Shown piece by piece: positions 55,246 to 63,265 of a DNA stretch of 64,000 bases (positions are counted from its first letter, which is position 1; the number at the start of each line of letters is the position of its first letter). Position numbers and translations under genes: made by a program. The stretch is from assembly GCF_022807995.1 (NCBI RefSeq), contig NZ_CP094351.1, positions 4,635,501 to 4,699,500 of the forward strand, read 5' to 3'. The DNA is from Pseudomonas orientalis. GTDB taxonomy: Bacteria > Pseudomonadota > Gammaproteobacteria > Pseudomonadales > Pseudomonadaceae. Below the pieces are notes generated by a model. That model saw only the letters and a program-made list of their open reading frames with translations, did no database searches and had not been told where the DNA came from.

Positions 55246-56949
55246 ATGTACCAACACTTTATCGAAGGCCTGCAACGCCTGGGCCGCGCCTTGATGCTGC
55301 CGATCGCGATCCTGCCGATTGCCGGCCTGTTGCTGCGCCTGGGCGACACCGATTTACTCAACATCGCGGTGATGCACGATGCCGGGCAAGCGATCTTCGC
55401 CAACCTGGCGCTGATCTTCGCCATCGGCATCGCCGTGGGCTTTGCCCGCGACAACAACGGCACCGCAGGCCTGGCCGGGGCGATCGGTTATCTGGTGATG
55501 ATCTCCACGCTCAAGGTGATGGACACGTCCATCAACATGGGCATGCTCGCCGGTATCGCCAGTGGCCTGATGGCGGGCGCGCTGTATAACCGTTTCAAGG
55601 ACATCAAGCTGCCGGAGTACCTGGCGTTCTTTGGCGGGCGACGCTTTGTACCGATTGTCACCGGCTTTTCGGCGGTGGGCCTGGGCGTGATCTTCGGCCT
55701 GATCTGGCCGCCGATCCAGCACGGCATCAACAGCTTTGGCGTGTTGCTGCTGGAAAGTGGCAGCCTGGGTGCGTTCGTATTCGGCGTGTTCAACCGCCTG
55801 TTGATCGTCACCGGTTTGCACCACATCCTCAACAATATGGCGTGGTTCGTGTTCGGCACCTTCACCGACCCGGCAACCGGTGCGGTGGTGACGGGCGATT
55901 TGACCCGCTACTTTGCCGGCGACCCCAAAGGCGGCCAGTTCATGACCGGCATGTTCCCGGTGATGCTGTTCGGCCTGCCCGCCGCGTGCCTGGCGATGTA
56001 CCGCAATGCGTTGCCTGAACGGCGCAAAGTGATGGGCGGGATTTTCCTGTCGATGGCACTGACCTCGTTCCTGACCGGGGTGACCGAGCCGATTGAATTT
56101 GCGTTCATGTTCCTGGCGCCGTTCCTCTACTTGCTGCATGCGCTGCTCACCGGCCTGTCGATGGCTGTTACCAACATGCTGAACATCCACCTCGGGTTTA
56201 CCTTCTCCGGTGGCTTTATCGACATGGTGCTGGGCTGGGGCAAGTCCACCAACGGCTGGCTGGTGGTACCGGTGGGCCTGGCCTACGCGGTGATCTACTA
56301 CACGGTGTTCAGCTACTGCATCCGCCGCTTCAACCTGAAGACGCCGGGCCGGGAAGATATCCAGGTGGTGCAGGCTGAAGCGATGAGTGATAACCAGCGT
56401 GCGACGGCTTATATCCAGGCGTTGGGTGGGGCTGAGAATTTGCTGAGTGTGGGTGCCTGCACCACGCGGCTGCGCTTGGACATGGTGGATCGCAACAAAG
56501 CGGTGGATGCAGAGTTGAAAGCGCTGGGCGCGATGGCGGTGGTGCGGCCGGGGAATGGGGGGAGTTTGCAGGTGGTGGTCGGGCCGATGGCCGATAGCAT
56601 TGCCGATGAGATTCGCTTGGCGATGCCTTCGTTTATACCCACTGCTGTTGTCGCGGCGCCTGTGAATGAGCCGCTGGCGGTGAATGTCCAGGAGGCCGAG
56701 AAATGGCTAAGCGCTCTGGGTGGCCGTACGAATGTGCGTCAGCTGCAAGCGGTGGCGATGACCCGGCTGCGGGTGGAACTGGGCGATGATTCGGGGTTGT
56801 CTGAAGCTCAGCTCACTGCGCTCGGTTGCCAGGGTGTGAGTCAGCTTGAGAGCGGTGCTTGGCACTTGTTGGTTGGTGACAAGGCGTCCGGGTTGGGTGA
56901 AGCGTTGGAGCGGTTGGTCAGTGGCCCTGTGGTCGGCGCCAGGGTTTAG
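55246..56949 (+). CDS. nagE: PTS GlcNAc-specific EIICB permease with extra degenerate EIIB-like tail
   Basis: The ATG at 55246 (AGGGAG upstream) gives 567 residues. The EIIC channel spans residues about 1-365 (LPIAILPIAGLLLRLGD, GVTEPIEFAFMFLAPFLYLLH). An EIIB domain follows at about 385-465 with the phospho-Cys in SVGACTTRLRLDMVD. A second EIIB-like repeat lies at about 485-560 (WLSALGGRTNVRQLQAVAMTRLRVEL) and has Ala-Met where CTT is expected, so it cannot be phosphorylated the usual way. It imports and phosphorylates GlcNAc. Confidence 0.93.
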   Translation: MYQHFIEGLQRLGRALMLPIAILPIAGLLLRLGDTDLLNIAVMHDAGQAIFANLALIFAIGIAVGFARDNNGTAGLAGAIGYLVMISTLKVMDTSINMGMLAGIASGLMAGALYNRFKDIKLPEYLAFFGGRRFVPIVTGFSAVGLGVIFGLIWPPIQHGINSFGVLLLESGSLGAFVFGVFNRLLIVTGLHHILNNMAWFVFGTFTDPATGAVVTGDLTRYFAGDPKGGQFMTGMFPVMLFGLPAACLAMYRNALPERRKVMGGIFLSMALTSFLTGVTEPIEFAFMFLAPFLYLLHALLTGLSMAVTNMLNIHLGFTFSGGFIDMVLGWGKSTNGWLVVPVGLAYAVIYYTVFSYCIRRFNLKTPGREDIQVVQAEAMSDNQRATAYIQALGGAENLLSVGACTTRLRLDMVDRNKAVDAELKALGAMAVVRPGNGGSLQVVVGPMADSIADEIRLAMPSFIPTAVVAAPVNEPLAVNVQEAEKWLSALGGRTNVRQLQAVAMTRLRVELGDDSGLSEAQLTALGCQGVSQLESGAWHLLVGDKASGLGEALERLVSGPVVGARV

Positions 56950-56972
56950 AGAGGTAGTGGTTGTTCTGGTCT

Positions 56973-57058
56973 CATCGGGAGCAAGCCCCCTCCCACACTT
57001 GACCGCATTGCCAAGTCCGGCACCGATCAAAATGTGGGAGGGGGCTTGCCCCCGATTG
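56973..57058. repeat. Outward-facing REP pair after nagE
   Basis: CATCGGGAGCAAGCCCCCTC (left, one base variant) and AATGTGGGAGGGGGCTTGCC (right) flank a 30-odd base spacer. It separates nagE from the convergent DUF6124 gene. Confidence 0.88.
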
Positions 57059-57076
57059 GCCCTCACAGGCGCCTGA

Positions 57077-57373
57077 TTACTTGTGCTCAGGCACCTCAAC
57101 TAAATCCAGTACCCGATCCACCATCAACTGGATCCCTTCCACTATCCGATGAATCCCCAGCACGGCATCACGCTGCGGACCGTCGACATCAAAAGCCAGA
57201 TTACCCGCCAGTGCCTGCACGGATGCCAGGTCTTGGGAGGCGTTGGCGAGCAGGGTTTCGCTGTTCAGACTGGGTAGTACGGTGAAGATCTGGTCGGACG
57301 CTGAATCACCAGCTTGGCGGGACTCGGCTTGAGATGAGATTGAACCAGTTAGCAAGTTGTCGCTGATCATCAT
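57077..57373 (-). CDS. DUF6124 family protein
   Basis: The ATG at 57373 (GGAG five bases before) gives 98 residues beginning MMISDNLLTGS. The C-terminal two-thirds (VLPSLNSETLLANASQDLASVQALAGNLAFDVDGPQRDAVLGIHRIVEGIQLMVDRVLD) matches the small helical DUF6124 family common in Pseudomonas, usually multicopy and of unknown function. The upstream proline-rich part seen in many members is missing here, so the protein is short. It sits in the accessory interval between two REP pairs. Confidence 0.68.
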   Translation of the reverse strand: MMISDNLLTGSISSQAESRQAGDSASDQIFTVLPSLNSETLLANASQDLASVQALAGNLAFDVDGPQRDAVLGIHRIVEGIQLMVDRVLDLVEVPEHK

Positions 57374-57521
57374 TAAACTCCATATGAAATAGGCTCCTAG
57401 TGACTTTTCAGGCTTGCAGTCCCGGTCACTGAATTGGCAGCGACTGGCGAAGGTTAGTTGTGCGAGTTCCGAGGGACAACCTGAAAGGTTTGTCGGAAAT
57501 CTCCGAGGCGCCTGGACGGAC
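57374..57521. other. Upstream region of the DUF6124 gene
   Basis: No gene or clear repeat is seen. The segment ends at the left copy of the 210-bp direct repeat. Confidence 0.4.
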
Positions 57522-57628
57522 GCTATCGGGGGCAAGCCCCCTCCCACAGTTGACCGAGTTTCATCGTTGGAATGCAGTTGAATGTGGGAGGGGGCTTGCC
57601 CCCGATGAGGCCTTGAAAGGCAACAAAA

Positions 57629-57659
57629 AACCCGCCGGCCAAACTGGCCCCGGCGGGTT
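57629..57659 (-). terminator. Terminator in left repeat copy, now serving the lyase gene
   Basis: AACCCGCC(GG)CC ... GGCCCCGGCGGGTT forms a GC stem and is followed on the minus strand by TTTTTTG. It is the counterpart of the terminator at 59001-59030, with compensating changes in the stem. Confidence 0.88.
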
Positions 57660-57681
57660 TCTTGTTTATGCAGCCAGCCGA

Positions 57682-57738
57682 TCAAAAATCCGCCAACTGC
57701 CACACCTCATACACCGGTGTCTCATACGGATGGCTGAG
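57682..57738 (-). pseudogene. 3' fragment of the Nif3-like gene
   Basis: On the minus strand this encodes LSHPYETPVYEVWQLADF then TGA, which equals the last 18 residues of the intact gene at 59053-59364 except one Ala-to-Val change. It has no start and lies directly behind the lyase stop. It is a by-product of the duplication that brackets the lyase. Confidence 0.92.
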
Positions 57739-57748
57739 CCTCCGGGCT

Positions 57749-58687
57749 TTAGCCACCGAACACCAGGCTTACCGACTGGGCCCCCGCATTCTTGACGGCA
57801 AAATCCTTTGCCTGCGCAGCGGTCCTCAAGGTGTAGGTGTAATTGGACGAAGCAGTCCACTGCGCTTTGGGCGACTTCTGATTCGTGATAGCAGGCACGC
57901 TGCCAATATCGGTAAACGTACCGTTGCCTTTATCGTCCAACATGCCGTTGCTTGCGCTGCCTTCGCCAAAGTTGTTGCTCTCGGAAAGAATGTTGGCGTT
58001 TTGCGCCAGCGTAAAGCCGAGATGAAACTTGTTGATGTAGTTGTTATAGACATGGAAGTAGCCATAACGCATCAAACCCGGTGCGCGCACTTCCATATTC
58101 TCGAAGCGATTATGGCAAATAGTCAGCCGTGGGAAGCCATTGAAGGCTGTGTTGTTGTCATCGCTGGGATGGCCCAGGATCAGGCCATACTTGTGATTGC
58201 CGAAAAAACAGTTGCTGATGGTCGCGTAGTCGGCCTTGTCGCCGATGTATAACAGCTTGTCGAGGCTGCCATCATTGGCGGACCAGTCATGGCCGACAAA
58301 GGAGCAGTGATCGATCCAGTACTTGCTGCCGTAGTTGAGGTACAGCTGGATATCATCATTGGCCTTGATACCAGCCGAGTGCTGGAAAACGATGTTCTGA
58401 AAAATGATGTTTTGCGACTCAGGTGTCGCACGCAAGTGGACGTTGTTGAGCGTGCGGTTCTGGAACGAGCCGACCAGGGTTTTGTTTGAACCCATGGAGA
58501 CCTTGGTCAAACTGGACGCCGAGATATTGCTGTTGATCACCAGCACGCGGGGCGTGGCATCGGCAATATTGGCTTTGAGCTGATCCAGGCTGGTGATGCT
58601 GACAACCGGACCGGACCACCCGCCAGTGACCTTGGCGGCTTTGGCGAAGCCGGTCATGCCGGTGAGTTTGCTTTCTGGATAAGACAT
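57749..58687 (-). CDS. pnl: Pectin/pectate lyase, PL1 type, similar to DNA-damage-inducible Pnl
   Basis: The 312 residues have no signal peptide (MSYPESKLTGMTGFAKAAKVTGG). A right-handed beta-helix with PL1 features: NGSKYWIDHCSFVGHDWS-like YWIDHCSF, DGSLDKLLYIGDKADYATISNCFFGNHKYG, and catalytic-arginine block VRAPGLMRYGYFHVYNNY. Length, start and lack of a signal fit the pectin lyases (Pnl) of P. marginalis and Pectobacterium, known to be induced by DNA damage. A LexA-type box overlaps its candidate promoter. The gene is AT-richer than the surroundings (sampled rows 40% and 50% GC versus about 63%) and is bracketed by direct repeats, so transfer is likely. Pectate versus pectin preference is not decided by sequence alone. 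Confidence 0.88.
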   Translation of the reverse strand: MSYPESKLTGMTGFAKAAKVTGGWSGPVVSITSLDQLKANIADATPRVLVINSNISASSLTKVSMGSNKTLVGSFQNRTLNNVHLRATPESQNIIFQNIVFQHSAGIKANDDIQLYLNYGSKYWIDHCSFVGHDWSANDGSLDKLLYIGDKADYATISNCFFGNHKYGLILGHPSDDNNTAFNGFPRLTICHNRFENMEVRAPGLMRYGYFHVYNNYINKFHLGFTLAQNANILSESNNFGEGSASNGMLDDKGNGTFTDIGSVPAITNQKSPKAQWTASSNYTYTLRTAAQAKDFAVKNAGAQSVSLVFGG

Positions 58688-58712
58688 AGGAGTTCCCTCT
58701 CTTGCAATATGG

Positions 58713-58759
58713 GACTCGATGATCGAGTCAGGAATGAAACATGACCGTCCTGGTCATGT
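58713..58759 (-). other. Two stem-loops in the lyase leader
   Basis: GACTCGA-TGA-TCGAGTC (58713-58729) and ACATGACC-GTCCT-GGTCATGT (58739-58759) lie between the candidate promoter and the lyase ribosome-binding site. They could be RNA hairpins or DNA operators for a second regulator. Confidence 0.7.
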
Positions 58760-58814
58760 GCACAGTGGGATGAGTGACGGCGCAACCGACTGACCGTTGC
58801 ATGTTACCGGCACC

Positions 58815-58852
58815 TCAAATACTGTACATGCATACAGTGACCTGTAAAAGAA
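58815..58852 (-). promoter_or_regulatory. Candidate SOS promoter with LexA box for the lyase
   Basis: On the minus strand, TTTACA (-35) and TACAGT (-10) are 16 bases apart. The 16-base palindrome CTGTATGCATGTACAG (58822-58837) covers the spacer and the -10. It fits CTG-N10-CAG and has matching TA-rich arms. It lies 135-150 bases upstream of the lyase ATG, and no other gene is oriented to use it. Confidence 0.78.
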
Positions 58853-58900
58853 ATGGCGTCAAGCGTGGATTGATATAGTCGACAAGATCTCCTTTCAAGC

Positions 58901-59109
58901 GGGGCAAGCCCCCTCCCACAGTTGACCGCGCTTCATCGTTGGAATGCAGTTGAATGTGGGAGGGGGCTTGCCCCCGATGAGGCCTTGAAAGGCAACAAAA
59001 AACCCGCTGACCATACTGGCCCAGCGGGTTTCTTGTTTATGCACCCAGCCGATCAAAAATCCGCCAACTGCCACACCTCATACGCCGGTGTCTCATACGG
59101 GTGACTGAG
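58901..59109. repeat. Direct repeat, right copy (209 bp)
   Basis: The parental copy: its last 57 bases are the true 3' end of the Nif3-like gene, followed by that gene's terminator and an outward REP pair (58899-58980). It differs from the left copy at about a dozen positions, half of them in the terminator stem. Confidence 0.93.
58997..59030 (-). terminator. Terminator of the purL/Nif3-like unit
   Basis: AACCCGCTG / CAGCGGGTT with a 12-base loop and a minus-strand T run, 23 bases after the Nif3-like stop. Confidence 0.9.
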
Positions 59110-59364
59110 TTTCAAGGCAGCCACGACAGCCACAATCAACTCATCCGCCACCACCAGCTCAACCTTCCACTCCTTGACCACTTCAACCTGGCCGACCTGC
59201 CCGATAAACGGCTGGCTGCCGTCCAACGCGCGGAATTGGCCCTGGCCCAGCACTTGCCAGGCGCAGTGGTCGTAGTTGCCGATGCGCCCGCCACCGGCTG
59301 CGAAGACGGCGGTTTTCACCGTCTCCACATGGCTGTCGGGTACAAAGAAGGCGAGCTTGTACAC
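59053..59364 (-). CDS. Nif3-like/YqfO-type small protein
   Basis: The 103 residues are similar to the CutA/PII-like inserted domain found in YqfO-type Nif3 proteins: MYKLAFFVPDSHVETVKTAVF, GAGGGRIGNYDHCAWQVLGQGQFRAL-like, VELVVADELIVAVVAALKLSHPYETPAYEVWQL. The conserved HPYETP near the end is characteristic. It occurs as a stand-alone protein in proteobacteria; the function is unknown. It starts 4 bases after purL on the same strand, so it is co-transcribed. Its 3' end is duplicated beyond the lyase gene. Confidence 0.86.
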   Translation of the reverse strand: MYKLAFFVPDSHVETVKTAVFAAGGGRIGNYDHCAWQVLGQGQFRALDGSQPFIGQVGQVEVVKEWKVELVVADELIVAVVAALKLSHPYETPAYEVWQLADF

Positions 59365-59368
59365 GGCC

Positions 59369-62300
59369 TTAGTTCACCCACACACGAGCGTTGCGGAACA
59401 TGCGCATCCAGGCGCCGTCTTCGTTCCACTCTTCCGGGCGCCATGAGTTCTGCACGGCGCGGAATACGCGTTCCGGGTGCGGCATCATGATGGTCACGCG
59501 ACCGTCGCGGCTGGTGAGGCCGGTGATTCCGCGCGGCGAGCCGTTCGGGTTGGCCGGGTAGGTCTCGGTGACCTTGCCGTGGTTGTCGACGAAACGCAGG
59601 GCAACGGTGCCGGACAGGTCGGCTTCGAGCAGGGCTTCTTCGCTGGCGAACTCGGCATGGCCTTCGCCGTGGGCGATGGCGATCGGCATACGCGAACCGG
59701 CCATGCCCTGCAGGAAGATCGAGTTGGATTCCTGCACCTGCACCATGGCGACGCGGGCTTCGAACTGCTCGGAACGGTTGCGCACAAAGTGCGGCCAGAA
59801 CTCGCTGCCCGGAATCAGTTCGCTGAGGTTGGACATCATCTGGCAACCGTTGCACACACCCAGGGTGAAGCTGTCGTTACGTTCGAAGAAGCCCTGGAAC
59901 GCATCGCGGGCACGGCGGTTGAACAGGGCCGACTTGGCCCAGCCTTCACCGGCCCCCAGCACGTCGCCGTAGGAGAAACCGCCGCAGGCCACCAGGCCTT
60001 TGAACTCGTTGAGGTCAACGCGACCGGCGAGGATGTCGCTCATGTGCACGTCGATCGCATTGAAGCCGGCGCGGTCGAATGCCGCCGCCATTTCCACCTG
60101 ACCGTTGACGCCCTGCTCACGCAGCACGGCAACCTGTGGGCGGATGCCCTTCTTGATGTAGGGCGCGGCGATGTCCTGGTTGACGTCGAAGCTGAGCATG
60201 GTGCTCAGGCCCGGGTTGTCTTCTTCCAGGATCGCGTCGAATTCCTGCTCGGCGCAGTCGACGTTGTCGCGCAGGCGCTGGATCTGGTAGCTGGTCTCGG
60301 CCCACTGGCGTTGCAGCAGACGGCGCTGGCCGGCGAACACGGTGTCGCCGTTGAAGGAGATGTTGACCTCACCGTTGTTGATCGGCTGACCGATCACCGC
60401 CACGCAGTCGTCCAGGCCGGCGGCGCTGAATTGGGCGAGTACGTCCGGGGTCGCGTCCTGGCGCACCTGGATCACGGCACCCAACTCTTCGTTGAACAGG
60501 ATGCCGTTGATCTCGGCGGCGTCCTCGGCAACGCTGTCGAGCACGATGTTCAGGCCGCAGTGACCGGCGAAGGCCATCTCGACCACGCTGGTCAGCAAAC
60601 CACCGTCGGAGCGGTCGTGGTAAGCCAGCAGATGACCGTCGGCGTTGAGGCCCTGGATCACGGCGAAGAAGGCCTTGAGGTCTTCGGCGTCGTCGACGTC
60701 CGGCGCGTGTTTGCCGAGCTTGCCGTGGGTCTGCGCCAGGATCGAGGCACCCATGCGGTTCTGGCCACGGCCCAGGTCGATCAGGATCAGGTCGGTGGTG
60801 CCCTTGTCCATGCGCAGTTGCGGGGTCAGGGTCTGGCGGATGTCGGTGACCGGCGCAAAACCGGTGACGATCAGCGACAGCGGCGAGGTGACGCTCTTGT
60901 CGGTGCCGTCTTCGTTCCAACGGGTGGCCATGGACATGGAGTCCTTGCCCACCGGAATGGTGATGCCCAGCTCAGGGCACAGCTCCATGCCGACAGCCTT
61001 GACGGTGTCGTACAGGCGCGCGTCTTCACCCGGGTGGCCGGCAGCCGACATCCAGTTGGCCGACAGTTTGATGTCGGACAGCTTGCCGATACGCGACGCG
61101 GCGATGTTGGTGAGGGTTTCACCAATCGCCATGCGGCCCGACGCCGGCGCGTCCAGCAAGGCCAGCGGCGTGCGCTCGCCCATGGCCATGGCTTCACCGG
61201 TGTAAACGTCGAAGCTGGTGGCGGTGACGGCAACGTCGGCCACCGGCACCTGCCATGGGCCGACCATTTGGTCACGGGCCACGAGGCCGGTGATGGTGCG
61301 GTCGCCGATGGTGATCAAAAAGCTTTTGCTCGCCACGGCCGGGTGGTGCAGCACGCGTTCGATGCTGTCGGCCAGTTCCAGGGTGCTTGGGTCGAAATCA
61401 TCACCCAGCTCGGCTTCACGTACCGCCGAACGGTGCATGCGCGGGGCCTTGCCCAGCAGCACTTCGAGCGGCATGTCCACCGGGCTGTTGCCGAAGTGGC
61501 TGTCTGTAACCGTGAGCTGCGGCTCGGCAGTGGCTTCGCCGACCACGGCAAACGGGCAACGCTCGCGTTCGCAGATGGCCTGGAAGCGCGCAAAGTCTTC
61601 CGGGCCAACGGCCAGTACATAGCGTTCCTGGGATTCGTTGCTCCAGATTTCGTGCGGGGCCATGCCCGGCTCGTCGTTTGGAATGTTGCGCAGTTCGAAA
61701 CGGCCACCACGGTCGCCGTCGTTGACCAGTTCCGGGAAGGCGTTGGACAAACCACCGGCGCCGACGTCGTGGATGAAGCTGATCGGGTTCTTGTCACCCA
61801 ACTGCCAGCAACGGTCGATGACTTCCTGGCAGCGGCGTTCCATTTCAGGGTTTTCGCGCTGTACGGAAGCGAAGTCCAGATCTGCCGAGCTGGTGCCGGT
61901 GGCCATGGAGGAAGCCGCGCCGCCGCCCAGGCCGATCAGCATCGCCGGGCCGCCGAGCACGATCAGCTTGGAGCCAACCAGGATCTCGCCTTTGTTGACG
62001 TGTTCTTCGCGGATGTTGCCCATGCCGCCGGCCAACATGATCGGCTTGTGGTAGCCGCGCACTTCATCGCCACGCGGGGTGGTGATGGACTGCTCGAAGG
62101 TGCGGAAGTAGCCGGTCAGCGCCGGGCGCCCGAATTCGTTGTTGAACGCGGCGCCGCCCAGCGGGCCTTCGATCATGATGTCCAGCGCGGTCACGATGCG
62201 CTCAGGCTTGCCGTACGGCACTTCCCACGGCTGTTCGAAGCCCGGGATCTGCAGGTTGGACACGGTGAAACCGGTCAGGCCCGCCTTCGGCTTGGCGCCA

Positions 62301-63265
62301 CGGCCGGTGGCGCCTTCGTCACGGATTTCGCCGCCCGAACCGGTCGCTGCGCCCGGGAACGGGGCAATCGCGGTCGGGTGGTTGTGGGTTTCGACCTTCA
62401 TCAGGATGTGCACTGGCTCCTGCACCGCGCCGTACTGGCGGGTTTCAGGGTCCGGGAAGAAACGGCCGGCGACGGAGCCGACAATCACCGAGGCGTTGTC
62501 CTTATAAGCCGACAGCACGCCTTCGCTGTGCATTACGTAGGTGTTCTTGATCATGCCGAACAGGCTTTTTTCCTGGCTTTCGCCATCAATATCCCAACTG
62601 GCGTTGAAGATCTTGTGACGGCAGTGCTCGGAGTTGGCCTGGGCGAACATCATCAGTTCGATGTCGTGGGGGTTGCGCTTCAAGCCGTTGAAAGCAGTAA
62701 CCAGATAGTCGATCTCATCTTCGGCCAGGGCCAGGCCCAGCTCGGTGTTGGCCTTCTCGAGGGCGGCGCGGCCACCGCCCAGCACGTCGATGGCGGTGAG
62801 CGGCTTGGGTTCGGCGTGACTGAACAGGCCGGCAGCCTGTTCCAGCTGGCTGACGATGATCTGGGTCATGCGGTCGTGCAGGCTGCTGGCGATCAGCTCG
62901 GCGTCGGCATCGCTGAACTGGCCCGCGACATAGAAGGCGATCCCACGCTCCAGGCGCTGGATTTTGTCCAGGCCGCAGTTGCGGGCGATGTCGCTGGCCT
63001 TGCTCGACCACGGCGAGATGGTGCCGAACCGCGGCAGAACCAGGAACAAGCGGCCGGTCGGCTCTTGAACGGGAACGCTTGGGCCGTACTTCAGAAGGCG
63101 TGCCAGCACTTGCTGTTCGTCGGCGGTCAAGACGCCGGCTACGTCGGCGAAGTGAGCAAATTCAGCGTACAGGCCTGTAACCGCTGGAACCTTCTGGCTC
63201 AGTTGCTCAAGGAGTTTGCTGTGGCGAAAGGCAGAAAGGGCAGGAGCGCCGCGCAGGATCAACAT
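59369..63265 (-). CDS. purL: Phosphoribosylformylglycinamidine synthase PurL (large type)
   Basis: The 1298 residues are full length for the gammaproteobacterial single-chain enzyme. An N-terminal domain and linker are followed by two AIRS-like halves (MMFAQANSEHCRHKIFNASW; VETHNHPTAIAPFPGAATGSGGEIRDEGATGRGAKPKAG; LGGGAASSM), then the C-terminal glutamine amidotransferase with the Cys in LGVCNGCQMMSNL and His/Glu in HPERVFR. It makes FGAM from FGAR, glutamine and ATP. It is followed by the Nif3-like gene and is divergent from mltF. Confidence 0.98.
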   Translation of the reverse strand: MLILRGAPALSAFRHSKLLEQLSQKVPAVTGLYAEFAHFADVAGVLTADEQQVLARLLKYGPSVPVQEPTGRLFLVLPRFGTISPWSSKASDIARNCGLDKIQRLERGIAFYVAGQFSDADAELIASSLHDRMTQIIVSQLEQAAGLFSHAEPKPLTAIDVLGGGRAALEKANTELGLALAEDEIDYLVTAFNGLKRNPHDIELMMFAQANSEHCRHKIFNASWDIDGESQEKSLFGMIKNTYVMHSEGVLSAYKDNASVIVGSVAGRFFPDPETRQYGAVQEPVHILMKVETHNHPTAIAPFPGAATGSGGEIRDEGATGRGAKPKAGLTGFTVSNLQIPGFEQPWEVPYGKPERIVTALDIMIEGPLGGAAFNNEFGRPALTGYFRTFEQSITTPRGDEVRGYHKPIMLAGGMGNIREEHVNKGEILVGSKLIVLGGPAMLIGLGGGAASSMATGTSSADLDFASVQRENPEMERRCQEVIDRCWQLGDKNPISFIHDVGAGGLSNAFPELVNDGDRGGRFELRNIPNDEPGMAPHEIWSNESQERYVLAVGPEDFARFQAICERERCPFAVVGEATAEPQLTVTDSHFGNSPVDMPLEVLLGKAPRMHRSAVREAELGDDFDPSTLELADSIERVLHHPAVASKSFLITIGDRTITGLVARDQMVGPWQVPVADVAVTATSFDVYTGEAMAMGERTPLALLDAPASGRMAIGETLTNIAASRIGKLSDIKLSANWMSAAGHPGEDARLYDTVKAVGMELCPELGITIPVGKDSMSMATRWNEDGTDKSVTSPLSLIVTGFAPVTDIRQTLTPQLRMDKGTTDLILIDLGRGQNRMGASILAQTHGKLGKHAPDVDDAEDLKAFFAVIQGLNADGHLLAYHDRSDGGLLTSVVEMAFAGHCGLNIVLDSVAEDAAEINGILFNEELGAVIQVRQDATPDVLAQFSAAGLDDCVAVIGQPINNGEVNISFNGDTVFAGQRRLLQRQWAETSYQIQRLRDNVDCAEQEFDAILEEDNPGLSTMLSFDVNQDIAAPYIKKGIRPQVAVLREQGVNGQVEMAAAFDRAGFNAIDVHMSDILAGRVDLNEFKGLVACGGFSYGDVLGAGEGWAKSALFNRRARDAFQGFFERNDSFTLGVCNGCQMMSNLSELIPGSEFWPHFVRNRSEQFEARVAMVQVQESNSIFLQGMAGSRMPIAIAHGEGHAEFASEEALLEADLSGTVALRFVDNHGKVTETYPANPNGSPRGITGLTSRDGRVTIMMPHPERVFRAVQNSWRPEEWNEDGAWMRMFRNARVWVN

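Larger units (their letters stand above)
57529..57738. repeat. Direct repeat, left copy (210 bp)
   Basis: It matches 58901-59109 at about 95% with one indel. It contains an outward REP pair (57522-57608), a terminator hairpin (57629-57659) and the last 18 codons of the Nif3-like gene. It ends 11 bases before the lyase stop codon. The two copies flank the pectin-lyase gene in the same orientation. Confidence 0.93.

Noticed and set aside
57077..57703. 208-codon version of the DUF6124 gene
   Set aside because: The upstream half would translate a REP pair and the repeat; the ATG at 57373 has a good ribosome-binding site.
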